A DNA stretch of 64,000 bases from Corynebacterium kalinowskii (GTDB lineage Bacteria; Actinomycetota; Actinomycetes; Mycobacteriales; Mycobacteriaceae): assembly GCF_009734385.1 (NCBI RefSeq), contig NZ_CP046452.1, positions 124,001 to 188,000 of the forward strand, read 5' to 3'. The position numbers and the translations under genes were made by a program. Positions 54,408-63,933 of this stretch are shown here, piece by piece. Within the stretch, counting starts at the first letter, position 1, and the number at the start of each line of letters is the position of its first letter. Below the pieces are notes generated by a model, which saw only the letters and a program-made list of their open reading frames with translations, did not search any database and was not told the origin of the DNA.

Positions 54408-55880
54408 TCATGACTCCGCAAACCGCTCCACCCGCTCCGCGCTCGCTGCGTCAAGTCCGGTGAAATGAACAGGGATGCCACGATCCTGGTATTTCTGCGA
54501 GATGGCATCGAGTGTGGCGGCCGCCGAAGTGTCCCACACGGTGGCCCCGGAGAAGTCGATAACGACTTCCGGCAGCGCGCGACTGTAGTCGAAGAAGTAG
54601 ATGAGGTCGTTGCTGGAGGCGAAAAATAGCTGGCCGGTAACGCGGTAGCCTTCGGGAGTCTCAGCCACCTCGACCATTTGGGCGACGTGGCGAGCGAAGT
54701 TCACCATGGCCACGAGCACACCAGTCACCACGCCAATGGCAAGGTTCGAGGTCGCGAGCGTCACCACCACGGTTGTCAGCATGACCAGGGTCTCCGACAC
54801 CGGCATGGCCCGCAGCGTCCGCGGGGCCACCGAATGCCAATCAAACGATCGCAGCACCACAATCAGCATGATTGCGACGAGCGCCGCCATCGGAATGAGC
54901 CCCACCACGTCCTGCAACAGCATGAGCAAAGCGAGCAAAAAACTGCCTGCGAGCAGCGTGGACAAGCGGGTACGCGCGCCGAGTTCCTTGACGTTAATCA
55001 AGGTCTGGCCGATCATCGTGCAACCGCCCATGCCACCAAACAACCCAGAACAGATGTTGGCCACGCCCTGCCCGAAACTCTCTCGCGCCTTAGAACTATG
55101 CGAGGCAGTGATGTCATCGATCAACTTCGCAGTCAGAAGTGACTCCATCAGGCCGACCAAAGCCATCCCCAATGCAAACGGGGCAATGATGCGGAAGGTT
55201 TCCCAGGTCAGCGGGACGTTTGGCACCAGCAATTCAGGGAGCGATGTTGGCAATTCGCCTTGGCCACGTACCGTCGGCACATTCCAACCCAATCCGGCTG
55301 TCAGAGCGGTCAAGATGACCACCACGACGAGTGGGCCGGGGATGGCCGTCGATAAGCGCGGCAACAACAGCAGCACCGCCACACCTGCAACGACCAGCGG
55401 GTACACCAGCAGCGGCACGCCGATCAGGTGCGGCAGCTGGGCCATCAGCACCACGAGCGCCAGCGCGTTCACGAAGCCAACCATGACGCTGCGTGGCAGA
55501 AAGCGCATGAGCTTTGCGACGCCCACAGCCGCGAGCACCAGCTGGAAAATGCCAGCCAGGATCACGGTCGCGAGGAAGTAGTCGAGCCCATATGTCCTGG
55601 CTACGGGCGCAATCACTACCGCGACTGCGCCCGTAGCGGCAGCGATCATCGCAGGGCGGCCACCGGTGAAGGAAATGACGATGGCCATGATGACGCTCGA
55701 GAAGAGACCCACGGCCGGGTCCACGCCCGCGATCACCGAAAACGCGATCGACTCAGGGATGAGCGCCAGTGCGACAATTAACCCGCCGAAGATCTCTTTG
55801 CGGAGCTGGCCCTTGGTGGCGAAGGCGTAGCGGAAGGACCCTACGAGGGACACGGGGATTGCGGATTCTGCGTACGCCAA
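54408..55880 (-). CDS. SulP-family anion transporter with STAS domain
   Basis: An inorganic-anion transporter (sulfate or bicarbonate) with about 11-12 membrane helices and a C-terminal STAS domain (VVIDFSGATVWDTSAAATLD). The first helices contain ALALIPESIAFSVIAGV, typical of SulP. A TTG at 55880 is chosen because an AAAGG box precedes it; a TTG at 55910 lies in the T-tract of the emb terminator and would add ten residues. It follows emb on the same strand but beyond a strong terminator. Confidence 0.88.
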   Translation of the reverse strand: MAYAESAIPVSLVGSFRYAFATKGQLRKEIFGGLIVALALIPESIAFSVIAGVDPAVGLFSSVIMAIVISFTGGRPAMIAAATGAVAVVIAPVARTYGLDYFLATVILAGIFQLVLAAVGVAKLMRFLPRSVMVGFVNALALVVLMAQLPHLIGVPLLVYPLVVAGVAVLLLLPRLSTAIPGPLVVVVILTALTAGLGWNVPTVRGQGELPTSLPELLVPNVPLTWETFRIIAPFALGMALVGLMESLLTAKLIDDITASHSSKARESFGQGVANICSGLFGGMGGCTMIGQTLINVKELGARTRLSTLLAGSFLLALLMLLQDVVGLIPMAALVAIMLIVVLRSFDWHSVAPRTLRAMPVSETLVMLTTVVVTLATSNLAIGVVTGVLVAMVNFARHVAQMVEVAETPEGYRVTGQLFFASSNDLIYFFDYSRALPEVVIDFSGATVWDTSAAATLDAISQKYQDRGIPVHFTGLDAASAERVERFAES

Positions 55881-55911
55881 CTGGGAGCCTTTCAGTCTTG
55901 GTGGAATCAAA

Positions 55912-55943
55912 AAAGCAGACTGTAAGAATCTACAGTCTGCTTT
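55912..55943. terminator. Intrinsic terminator after emb
   Basis: A perfect 13-base-pair stem, AAAGCAGACTGTA / TACAGTCTGCTTT, with a six-base loop and a six-T tract on the minus strand. It lies 13 bases past the emb stop. Confidence 0.95.
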
Positions 55944-55955
55944 AACAGATGGAAA

Positions 55956-58900
55956 CTATTCGGAGGTCTGCATCGGACCCGGGTTCCACAGCCCGGAGCG
56001 TTGGACTACCTTGTGGTCGATGACGGCCACATCAGGTGCTTCGCCGCGAGTGTTGGTGCGCGGGTAGTAGCGGGTGATGGAGCCCCAGTCGCGATGCCAG
56101 TCGTCCTTCAGGTAGCCAGGGATTTCCACGGAGGTGTTCACTGCCTCGGTCAAGCCCAGGACGCCACCACCGGCGTAGTCCATCACTGGGGAAAGGGTGA
56201 CCTTGCCCGGATGGTCAGGTGCTACACGGAACTTCGGAAGCTCGGCGACACCGGCGTAGTGGCCGAAGGTGCGCTGGCAAGGGAACTGCAGGGAGACAGC
56301 CCAGTCGAGCAGGCCTGGGTCTTCGGAGCCGATGACGTCGTTGAGCGAGGAAAGCTCTGGCACGCGCGGTGGCAGGAATGCCAGCCACTGCTCAGGGTCG
56401 AGGTTCTGGTCCTCGGCTACGATACGCACGGCGTTTGCGGACTCAGGAATCGAGGACATCGGGATACGCAGGTTACGCCAGGACGGAGTTGGGCCAATGT
56501 CGAGTGGCTCGAGCTTGCCGACATTGCTCACATCAGAGCCGTTCACGGTTGCATACTCAAGGACGAGCTTCTGGCCCTTTTGCTCCACACCGTTGATGTC
56601 GTGGTGGTAAATGCGGCCGGCGGCGGAGATGACCACCAGTGGGGTCTTCTCGGAGCGCGCTGGCAGCGTGTACCAGGAGCTGGTGAGTTCAGCCGGGAAC
56701 TGCGGACCTTCGGTGTAGGAGCCGACCACCGGGATCTCGGTGTGGTCGAGACCGAATGGCAGCTGTGCCTTGGATCCGTTAACGCCTTGGTCGTCACGCG
56801 TACCACCGGTGTTACCGGTCTGCTGACCGCCACCGGTTTCAGTGGTGTCCTGGGAAGCGGTGGCGCCACCGATGGTGCCTTCCGACTTCTCTACGCCGAC
56901 AGCTTCGGCATTAATCGAGGTCGGAATGTTGTTGGCGCCGAAGCCGCGAGGTTTGCCGGACTCGAGAGACTTGCCGAGCGGGGTGCCGTCGACGGTCTTC
57001 AGGAACGAGTCGTTGGAGTTGGTCTCCAGCATGGCATCGTTGGCCAGAGCGCAGTGGTCGCCTGCGGCGGCACGGAAGTTGCCCAGGCCGACAGAGTAGG
57101 CAGGGTACTGGGAGATGAAGCCCTTGCCCAAGCTCAGCAGGGTGAACACCATCACCACTGCGGAGACCACGGCGATAGGGGAGGCTGCCAGGCCCTGGAA
57201 GCGCTGCAGTCGTTCCTTTCGGTCAGCGCGGAGCTCGTCCAGCTCGCCAGCGACCTCAGCTTGTGCGGTGCGCACGTCAGAGACGAAGGACTGGATGACA
57301 CCGACCAGGAGCACCAGGAGCGCAATGGCCAGCATGACGCTGGAAGCCTCGATGCCCTTGAACTGGACAGTCTTGTCGTACCAAGGGATGCCGAAGCTGG
57401 AGATGTACCACCAGCCGTTCGGGCCAGACAGGCAGAACGCCAGGATGAACAGGATGCCGCCGAAGAGCAGCGTGCGGGAGCGTGCGGACTTCAGCGCCAT
57501 ATGTGACAGGGCGACAGCCGCAAGGCCAGCCATGGCAGCGCCGATGCCCGCCCACACGCCGAAGTGGTGCGTCCACTTGGTTGGGGTGAACATCATGAAG
57601 AACAAGGTGCCCAGGAAGGTGAGCAGCAGGCGTAGCGACGGCCCCTGCGCGGAACCCGGTACCCGGCCGTGGCGCAGCATCGATGCCAGTACCAGTGCCA
57701 CAGACACGAACACCATGATGACTGCGAAGCGGCGGGTAAAGGAACCGTCCACAGTCTGGCCCATGAGCGACTCGTAGCGGACCCACTCCATGTACCACGC
57801 CAGGGCCGGGCCCTTTTCGGCGCGGACGCTGATGGCTTCCATTACGGTCGTCAGGGTCTGGTCGCCGAAGACAGCCAGCAAAATCGCGGTGCCGGCGGCT
57901 AGGAACGGGGCGACCAATGCCAATGAGGCGGTGAAGGTGCCCTTGCCACCGTGTGGCGCGCCGAGCAGCGGCAGGCGACGGTACATGATGCGAATCAGGC
58001 TGGACAGGCCCGCGAGGAGCGCAGCCACGGCCATCAGGCCGGTAGGACCCGCGCCCAAAGACAAGGTAGCCAAAATGACGGCGATGGCGGCCGGAAGGAG
58101 TCGCGAAGTCGCGATCGCGCGCTCCATACAAACCCAGGTCAGCAGCGCGCCGAGGGCGATAACCGGCTCAGGGCGGGTGCCGTTGTTGTAGACGATCCAG
58201 AAGCTCAGGAAGGAAAACGCGGCCGTCCAGTGCGCTACTCGACGGTCACCGATGCGGGTACCCAAACGAGGCAGCACCTCACGCGTGATCAGCAGCCACA
58301 CGAGCCAACCTGCCAGCAGGGCCGGCAGACGCATCCAAATGGAGCTAGTAGACACGTGGGCCATGAGCGCCAGGAGGTCGTAGTACGGGGCTCCGAATGG
58401 AGATTCTGGAACGCCGAACCAGCGATAGTAGTTGGCCATGTAACCCGAGTCATGCGACAGTCGAGCCATGGTCAGCAGGTAGCCGTCATCTGCGGTGTTC
58501 GCGCCGATGAAATGCCACAGCAAGAGGATGGCGCCAACGATGCCGTCGAGAGGCTTGAGTTTCCACCACTCTGGAGGGAAGAAGTTTCGGGATTTGCGGC
58601 CATCGAGGATATCAATGCGGTGCAAGCACCACAGGGCAACCACGGTCATGGCCAAACCCAGCCACATGGCGATGTACTTCAGTGCGCTCGGGCTCGAAGT
58701 GAAGCGGGAGTTGATCTCCACATGGGCGCTGATACCTTCGATGTTCTCGCCGCGAGGCAAGTCGGTATAAATGCCGGTGAGCTGTGGACGGTAATCGCCC
58801 TCAACAACTTCAGTCTTGGAGCCGAACTTTACAGTGGTTTCGGTGGCCGTGGAGCTCACCTCGAGGACGCCGTCGGCAGGTAACTGCGCCTTCGGGATGC

Positions 58901-59255
58901 TCATTGGAACGCGGTCGCGCACGACCACATCTAGGCCTTGATCAGTGGAACGAACGAACATGCCGCGGGCGGTGGCGTCCTTGGAATCGGCAGGTAGCGT
59001 ACCTAGGACCATCCACTCCTTGTCGGGAAGCTTCTCGGTCGCAGATACTGGGACCTTGAGGCTCACCTCCTGTGGCGCGTAGGAAAGCAGAGGCGCGTTG
59101 ACGCTGTTAAGGCCCTGCTGCGGCCAATCGAACGACGACTGCGTTTGATTGACCGGCAGGAACGGCGTGAGGAGGAAGAGGAAAAATCCCGCCAGACCTG
59201 AAATAATCGCGGTGGTTTTTAACCAGTTCGGGGCTTGGTTGGCTGCTTTTGACAC
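55956..59255 (-). CDS. emb: Arabinosyltransferase Emb
   Basis: A 1099-residue GT-C membrane enzyme that extends arabinan of arabinogalactan from decaprenyl-phosphoryl-arabinose on the outer face of the membrane. The DD motif of the first large loop is in NTADDGYLLTMARL. About 13 helices precede a C-terminal carbohydrate-binding domain. The GTG start has AAAGAG close upstream. It is the last gene of the dprE1-dprE2-aftA-emb run. Corynebacteria usually carry a single emb, the homologue of mycobacterial EmbA/B/C and a target of ethambutol. Confidence 0.96.
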   Translation of the reverse strand: MSKAANQAPNWLKTTAIISGLAGFFLFLLTPFLPVNQTQSSFDWPQQGLNSVNAPLLSYAPQEVSLKVPVSATEKLPDKEWMVLGTLPADSKDATARGMFVRSTDQGLDVVVRDRVPMSIPKAQLPADGVLEVSSTATETTVKFGSKTEVVEGDYRPQLTGIYTDLPRGENIEGISAHVEINSRFTSSPSALKYIAMWLGLAMTVVALWCLHRIDILDGRKSRNFFPPEWWKLKPLDGIVGAILLLWHFIGANTADDGYLLTMARLSHDSGYMANYYRWFGVPESPFGAPYYDLLALMAHVSTSSIWMRLPALLAGWLVWLLITREVLPRLGTRIGDRRVAHWTAAFSFLSFWIVYNNGTRPEPVIALGALLTWVCMERAIATSRLLPAAIAVILATLSLGAGPTGLMAVAALLAGLSSLIRIMYRRLPLLGAPHGGKGTFTASLALVAPFLAAGTAILLAVFGDQTLTTVMEAISVRAEKGPALAWYMEWVRYESLMGQTVDGSFTRRFAVIMVFVSVALVLASMLRHGRVPGSAQGPSLRLLLTFLGTLFFMMFTPTKWTHHFGVWAGIGAAMAGLAAVALSHMALKSARSRTLLFGGILFILAFCLSGPNGWWYISSFGIPWYDKTVQFKGIEASSVMLAIALLVLLVGVIQSFVSDVRTAQAEVAGELDELRADRKERLQRFQGLAASPIAVVSAVVMVFTLLSLGKGFISQYPAYSVGLGNFRAAAGDHCALANDAMLETNSNDSFLKTVDGTPLGKSLESGKPRGFGANNIPTSINAEAVGVEKSEGTIGGATASQDTTETGGGQQTGNTGGTRDDQGVNGSKAQLPFGLDHTEIPVVGSYTEGPQFPAELTSSWYTLPARSEKTPLVVISAAGRIYHHDINGVEQKGQKLVLEYATVNGSDVSNVGKLEPLDIGPTPSWRNLRIPMSSIPESANAVRIVAEDQNLDPEQWLAFLPPRVPELSSLNDVIGSEDPGLLDWAVSLQFPCQRTFGHYAGVAELPKFRVAPDHPGKVTLSPVMDYAGGGVLGLTEAVNTSVEIPGYLKDDWHRDWGSITRYYPRTNTRGEAPDVAVIDHKVVQRSGLWNPGPMQTSE

Positions 59256-59266
59256 AGCTCTTTACT

Positions 59267-61201
59267 CTACGTCACTGGGTTAACAACCACCACAAATGGA
59301 CCTATCTGCTTAATGGTCCAGCCTGTGAAAACTTCTGGGTTGAAATACACGCCACGCGAACGCACGTTTGGGTTATTTGGGTAGATATCCTCAGCTAGGT
59401 CAAACTTCCATCGGCTCTCTGGATCACCAACTTGGCCATGCAAAATAAATACGTCTGGGGAGCCCCATGGGGACTTTTCCAACTCATTCTTGAAAGCAGC
59501 TGGATCCTTGAGATCCTCGTTGGACCGTACCGCCCAACTCTCAATGGTTTCATTGCGTGCTTCAAATTCGCCCAATGGGTTGGCGTAGTGGCTGGTGAAG
59601 GCTTGGAAACCGTAATAAGGGTGGAATGAGAGAAAGTCCTTAACATCAGTGAGCACCACCGTCTGGGTCGGCTGATAGCCCTGGTCTTTGATGAAGGTGT
59701 CAATCTCTGGAAGATATTTGGCGGAGTCGGCCGGGAAGCGGTCAGCGCGCTCACCATATCCATCGGTATCGGTGTACGCGAGGTCGATGGCCAAGCGCGC
59801 CCGCTCCGGAATGCGCTGGGTATAAGATGTGCCCGCCATAGTCAGGATGATCATCATTACCGCGGTAACCTTCACCCCGAACATTGGATCTTCCTTCATC
59901 GGGAGGAACTTCGGCAGACCATTTAAGCGGAAGTCGGCAATCCCGAGTACACCCGCCGTCGCCAGCAGCAGTACGACGAGGATATCCAAGCGGAACCCCA
60001 ACAGCGTGTTACCGCTGAGAGTAAACACCATGGAGGCGACTACCCAGGCGTACATAATCACCAAGGTGGTAGCCAAAGCGCGGACTTCGTCCTGCCTAAT
60101 GCGGAAAACCAGGTAAATCAGGCCAATCACGCACAATGCGCCAATGAGCGAAAACGAGAAAATTGGCACCGGCACCTGCGTGCCGTCCAGCGGCAAATAG
60201 TGTGTGGCACTCGACTTACTAGTCGGTGCACCCGAAAGCACCTCGAACAGGTACGGTCCCCAGGCGATCAAGGCAATCGCAGAAGAACTAAAGCCCACCA
60301 CAGCAAGCTTGATTACCGGGCCAACGGAACGGTGGATAAGAACGGAGTACAGCATGGCGATGACCACAACGCTGAGGGCGATCGCGCCAGTGAAGATCGT
60401 GTACGTCGCGGCAGAAAGGCCCAGGTAGACGGCAAGGCCTGCGGCCGCCGACCAGCTGTTGCCCAGCGTGTGGGACATGAGGATCGCAGCTGCGGGAATA
60501 CCCATGGCCACGATGCCGGCGTACGGCTCCTCCGGGCTCATCACCAAGAAGACAGCTGTGCTGGTCAGTGCAATGCCCACTGCCACCGGCAAGCTGCCGC
60601 TGAGGCGCTGCCATACCGGAACCAACGCACACACGATGGCTGAAATGGAGACCAGCGCCCACGGTTGGTACGCTTCCCAGCCTGCCAGGCCCAAGAGATT
60701 TGCGAAACGCCCGCCGAACCAGAACCAACCGGCAGGGTAGAAAGTCGGCATGTCCTGGTAATTCATGTCGCCCAGGCCGTTTTCTGCAGTCATGCGCGTC
60801 AGGAACTGGGTGCGGAAGCCCTGGTCAACTGTCACGCCATCCAGGTACAGGCGGGTTGCCGACAGCGGGATCGCAATGGTCGACACCACCAGCGCAGCAG
60901 GGGAGAGGTATGTCACTAGGTAGGTCAGAGACTTGCGCCAGCGGGGGATGCTGCGGCCTAGCTGCCGGTCCCGCAGCCAGAAAAACACGAGAGTGCCCAC
61001 GGCGACCATGGTGATGCAACAACCGGCCGTCGATAAGGCGCGTGAGACGTAAGAACCACCAAACGCTGGCAGGTTGGTCGTCTTGAGGACAAACCAACTT
61101 GCCAGCGTTAGGAATGCGCCACCGAATATGGCTGCGAACATCGCGAGGATTGTGGAGCGGATGCTGAGGGTGTCAGCGTGGTATTTCTCGTCGACGTTCA
61201 T
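59267..61201 (-). CDS. aftA: Galactan 5-O-arabinofuranosyltransferase AftA
   Basis: A 644-residue GT-C enzyme that primes arabinan on the galactan chain. It has about 11 membrane helices and a C-terminal extracytoplasmic domain. Characteristic is the first-loop segment MNYQDMPTFYPAGWFWFGGR. It lies between dprE2 and emb on the same strand, 11-12 bases from each, in the conserved order. It uses decaprenyl-phosphoryl-arabinose made by its upstream neighbours. Confidence 0.95.
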   Translation of the reverse strand: MNVDEKYHADTLSIRSTILAMFAAIFGGAFLTLASWFVLKTTNLPAFGGSYVSRALSTAGCCITMVAVGTLVFFWLRDRQLGRSIPRWRKSLTYLVTYLSPAALVVSTIAIPLSATRLYLDGVTVDQGFRTQFLTRMTAENGLGDMNYQDMPTFYPAGWFWFGGRFANLLGLAGWEAYQPWALVSISAIVCALVPVWQRLSGSLPVAVGIALTSTAVFLVMSPEEPYAGIVAMGIPAAAILMSHTLGNSWSAAAGLAVYLGLSAATYTIFTGAIALSVVVIAMLYSVLIHRSVGPVIKLAVVGFSSSAIALIAWGPYLFEVLSGAPTSKSSATHYLPLDGTQVPVPIFSFSLIGALCVIGLIYLVFRIRQDEVRALATTLVIMYAWVVASMVFTLSGNTLLGFRLDILVVLLLATAGVLGIADFRLNGLPKFLPMKEDPMFGVKVTAVMMIILTMAGTSYTQRIPERARLAIDLAYTDTDGYGERADRFPADSAKYLPEIDTFIKDQGYQPTQTVVLTDVKDFLSFHPYYGFQAFTSHYANPLGEFEARNETIESWAVRSNEDLKDPAAFKNELEKSPWGSPDVFILHGQVGDPESRWKFDLAEDIYPNNPNVRSRGVYFNPEVFTGWTIKQIGPFVVVVNPVT

Positions 61202-61213
61202 GCTTCTCTCTTG

Positions 61214-61957
61214 CTAGATTGGCAACTTCCGGAAAATTGGCTTCGGAATGTGCTGCAGCACCATCATGACCGGCTGGAACGCTGGGTGAACCCAGATCTC
61301 TTCCTTACGGTTCAAAACGCCATCGACAACTGCCTTCGCAACATCTTCGCGATCAACAGTCAGCGGAGCTTCCTTCACACCTGCGCTCATCTTAGTGCGC
61401 ACCTGGCCCGGGCGAACAACCAACACGTTCACGCCGAACTCGCGGAGCGCCTCACCAAGCTGGGTGTAGAAGCCATCGAAGCCGGCCTTAGTAGAGCCGT
61501 AGACGAAGTTGGAACGGCGAACCTTCACGCCAGCGACGGAGCTCAGCGCCACAATAGTGCCGTGGTGCTGCTTCTTCATCCGCTCGGAGAGCAGGACACC
61601 CACGGAAACCGCGCCGGTGAAGTTGATCTGCGCGGCCTCAACGGCCTTTGCCTGGTTCTGCCACTGCTCTTCATTGTCACCGAGCACGCCGAACGCAACG
61701 ATCGCGATGTCGATATCGCCCTTGATCTGCTCAAACATGGCAGGGTGCGCATCGAAGTCGGTGGCGTCGAACTCGACGAACTCAGCGGTGCCGCCGAGCT
61801 TTTCGACGGCCGCGATCGCGGTTTCCGGCCGGGTGCGGTTAGCCAACGTGACCTTGGCTGGCCCCTTAGACAGGAACTCTTCAACGATGGCCAGGCCAAT
61901 GTCGGAGTTACCGCCCAGGAGCAGGATGTGTTGTGGCTTGCCTACTGCATTCAGCAT
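61214..61957 (-). CDS. dprE2: Decaprenylphosphoryl-2-keto-ribose reductase DprE2
   Basis: A 247-residue SDR that reduces the 2-keto intermediate released by DprE1 to decaprenyl-phosphoryl-arabinose. It has the nucleotide loop GGNSDIGLA, a catalytic Ser in ALSSVAG and YGSTK. The ATG immediately follows the dprE1 stop, with a GGAGG box seven bases upstream inside that gene. DprE1 and DprE2 are expected to act as a complex. Confidence 0.95.
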   Translation of the reverse strand: MLNAVGKPQHILLLGGNSDIGLAIVEEFLSKGPAKVTLANRTRPETAIAAVEKLGGTAEFVEFDATDFDAHPAMFEQIKGDIDIAIVAFGVLGDNEEQWQNQAKAVEAAQINFTGAVSVGVLLSERMKKQHHGTIVALSSVAGVKVRRSNFVYGSTKAGFDGFYTQLGEALREFGVNVLVVRPGQVRTKMSAGVKEAPLTVDREDVAKAVVDGVLNRKEEIWVHPAFQPVMMVLQHIPKPIFRKLPI

Positions 61958-63349
61958 TTACTTTCCTCCCAATTCGAGGCGTCGGGACATGTCGGATGCG
62001 AAGACACCCGTTGGGTCGATCTCGTTGCGGACCTTGAGCCAGCCCGCCATGCCTGGGTACATCTGGTGGAAGTTCTCCGCGGAGGTGCGGGACTCCTTGG
62101 CCAGGTAGAGGCGGCCGCCGAACTCCATGACGCGCTTATCCAGCTCGTCCAGGAACTGGCCGAGGCCCTTCTTGATAGGGAAGTCGACGCAGACGTTCCA
62201 GCCTGGCATTGGGTAGGACAGTGGTGCCTTGTTTCCTTCACCGAACAGCTTGAACACGTTCAGTGCGGAGTAGTGGCCGGACTTTTGAATGTCCTTGACG
62301 ATCTCCTTGAACGGCTCCACAGCTTCGCGTGGCACCACGAACTGGTACTGCAGGAAGCCGTTCTTACCGTAGCCACGGTTCCACTCGCCAATGAGATCCA
62401 GTGGCTGGTAGAACTGCGTGAGGTTTTGCACCTGGTTCTTGTACTTGCCGGACTTGATCCACCACAGCTCGCCGATCGCGATCATGGAGTACTTATTCAT
62501 GGTGAAGCTCGGGAAGATGTCCGGAACGGTCACCAACTGTGGTGCGTTGAACTTGAGCGGATCCTTCGCCAGCTTCGGATTGAGCTCCTCAAGCTGGGCG
62601 AGCGTGGCCAGCGATCCGCGGGAGATAGCGGCGCGACCGAGCTTTGGCTCTGGGGAGATCGCGTCGAACCACGCGGAAGAGTAGGTGTAGTTGTGCTCGG
62701 AGCCATCGGAGTGGAAATCGATGGTTTCCTGCAGGTTAGCGGTGAGATCGCCGTCTGCGATGAAGTAGGCGGTCTCCGTGCGCGTCATCTTGATGCGGGC
62801 ACGCAGGATGATGCCGGTCAGGCCCATGCCACCGATGGTTGCCCAGAACAGTTCGCCCTGAGGATCCTCTGGGGTGCCTTCAGGCTCGAGGTGCAGGATG
62901 CGACCGTCGGCAACGAGCAGTTCCATGGAGACCACGTGATCGCCGAAGGAGCCGGCGGAGTGGTGGTTCTTGCCGTGAATGTCCGGGCCGATGGCGCCAC
63001 CGATAGTGACCTGGCGGGTGCCTGGAAGGACTGGGACCCACAGGCCATAAGGCAGGGCTGCCTTCATCAGTTGGTCGAGCGTGACGCCACCGTCGACGTC
63101 GACAATCGCGGTTTCCGTATCGATCGAGTGGATCTGGTTGAGCGGCTGCATATCGACAACCAGTCCACCGGCGTTCTGGGCTGGGTCGCCATAGGAGCGT
63201 CCCATGCCTCGGGCGATGATGCCACGGTCGTTCTTTTCTGCAGCTTCCTTGACTGCGCGAACAATCTGCTCCACGTCTGGCGTGGACAATACCTGCGCAG
63301 TTGTCGGGGCAGTGCGGCCCCAACCTGTCAGTACTTGTTGTTTAATCAC
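61958..63349 (-). CDS. dprE1: Decaprenylphosphoryl-beta-D-ribose 2-oxidase DprE1
   Basis: A 463-residue FAD oxidoreductase, the first step of arabinose-donor epimerisation. The FAD domain has [26 protein letters not shown] and [14 protein letters not shown]. The substrate side keeps C387 in PGWNVCVDF and K418 in LYLAKES, at the same numbers as the benzothiazinone-target cysteine and catalytic lysine of M. tuberculosis DprE1. The stop abuts dprE2. It is the first gene of the arabinan operon. Confidence 0.97.
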   Translation of the reverse strand: MIKQQVLTGWGRTAPTTAQVLSTPDVEQIVRAVKEAAEKNDRGIIARGMGRSYGDPAQNAGGLVVDMQPLNQIHSIDTETAIVDVDGGVTLDQLMKAALPYGLWVPVLPGTRQVTIGGAIGPDIHGKNHHSAGSFGDHVVSMELLVADGRILHLEPEGTPEDPQGELFWATIGGMGLTGIILRARIKMTRTETAYFIADGDLTANLQETIDFHSDGSEHNYTYSSAWFDAISPEPKLGRAAISRGSLATLAQLEELNPKLAKDPLKFNAPQLVTVPDIFPSFTMNKYSMIAIGELWWIKSGKYKNQVQNLTQFYQPLDLIGEWNRGYGKNGFLQYQFVVPREAVEPFKEIVKDIQKSGHYSALNVFKLFGEGNKAPLSYPMPGWNVCVDFPIKKGLGQFLDELDKRVMEFGGRLYLAKESRTSAENFHQMYPGMAGWLKVRNEIDPTGVFASDMSRRLELGGK

Positions 63350-63543
63350 GACCTCAAGGCTACCCGCGTTTAACAGTGGTCGCTTGTCCCCACAAATGGG
63401 GGGTCGCTCACATTTTTCAGTCCTCGAGCTGAACAGGAATTTCAGTAGAAGTCATAAAATCCTACTTTTCTGAGGAGGTTGTGTCGGGCTGGAATGTGCT
63501 GCAACACTGGGCACCCCAACCAACCAACGAGAAAGGATTCATC

Positions 63544-63684
63544 ATGGATCTCGGACTTCTGTTTGATGGCATTGTTAACTCCGTCAAGGCACTCTTCAAC
63601 GTAGCTACCGGCTCCGCTGAGGGCATCTTCGCTACCGTCGAGTACCTCTTCGACAACACCTCCTCCGCACTGGGTTCTAACTAA
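63544..63684 (+). CDS. Small PorH/PorA-like peptide
   Basis: A 46-residue peptide starting MDLGLLFDGIVNSVKALFN, without a signal peptide. It is amphipathic, lacks cysteine, and is rich in Ser/Thr and Gly. Size, the MDL-type start and lack of signal resemble corynebacterial outer-membrane PorA and PorH channel peptides. These are O-mycoloylated on serine and form mixed pores. A GAAAGGA box lies seven bases before the ATG. It follows the dprE1 promoter region on the opposite strand. The assignment rests on resemblance, not a clear homology. Confidence 0.7.
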   Translation: MDLGLLFDGIVNSVKALFNVATGSAEGIFATVEYLFDNTSSALGSN

Positions 63685-63687
63685 TCC

Positions 63688-63915
63688 CTAGTACAGATCT
63701 AGGAGGTCCCGGATTTCCTTTGGCAGGTCTTCCTGCCGAGTGATCGTAGGGCCCTCGTAGTTCTTCAGGATTTCGTACACCCGTACGCGGTCCTGAGAAT
63801 CAAGGAGTGGGAGTTCCTGGGCCAGCATCATCGTCAGTTCATTACTGAGCGGAGTGTTGGTCATAGCCGCAGCCGTATGTTCGGTTGCGGCTTTCTTCTT
63901 CAAAAATCCAAACAT
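63688..63915 (-). CDS. Small hypothetical protein
   Basis: A 75-residue soluble protein, not recognised: MFGFLKKKAATEHTAA, a helical middle rich in Leu/Glu, and an acidic end DLPKEIRDLLDLY. A TAGTAT -10 box stands six bases before the ATG, ideal for leaderless transcription. It ends three bases after the convergent PorH-like gene, suggesting a compact arrangement rather than shared function. Confidence 0.72.
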   Translation of the reverse strand: MFGFLKKKAATEHTAAAMTNTPLSNELTMMLAQELPLLDSQDRVRVYEILKNYEGPTITRQEDLPKEIRDLLDLY

Positions 63916-63921
63916 GAGGCC

Positions 63922-63928
63922 ATACTAG
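63922..63928. promoter_or_regulatory. Overlapping divergent -10 boxes
   Basis: TAGTAT on the minus strand (63927-63922), six bases before the minus-strand start at 63915, overlaps TACTAG on the plus strand (63923-63928), five bases before ATG 63934. Both transcripts would be leaderless. Confidence 0.5.
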
Positions 63929-63933
63929 TACTC

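Noticed and set aside
56001..57506. A 501-codon plus-strand open frame
   Set aside because: Antisense to emb, with composition dominated by Gly/Val/Arg and no motif.
61178..63373. A 731-codon plus-strand open frame
   Set aside because: It is fully antisense to dprE1 and dprE2 and has no recognisable domain. It results from codon bias in the real genes.
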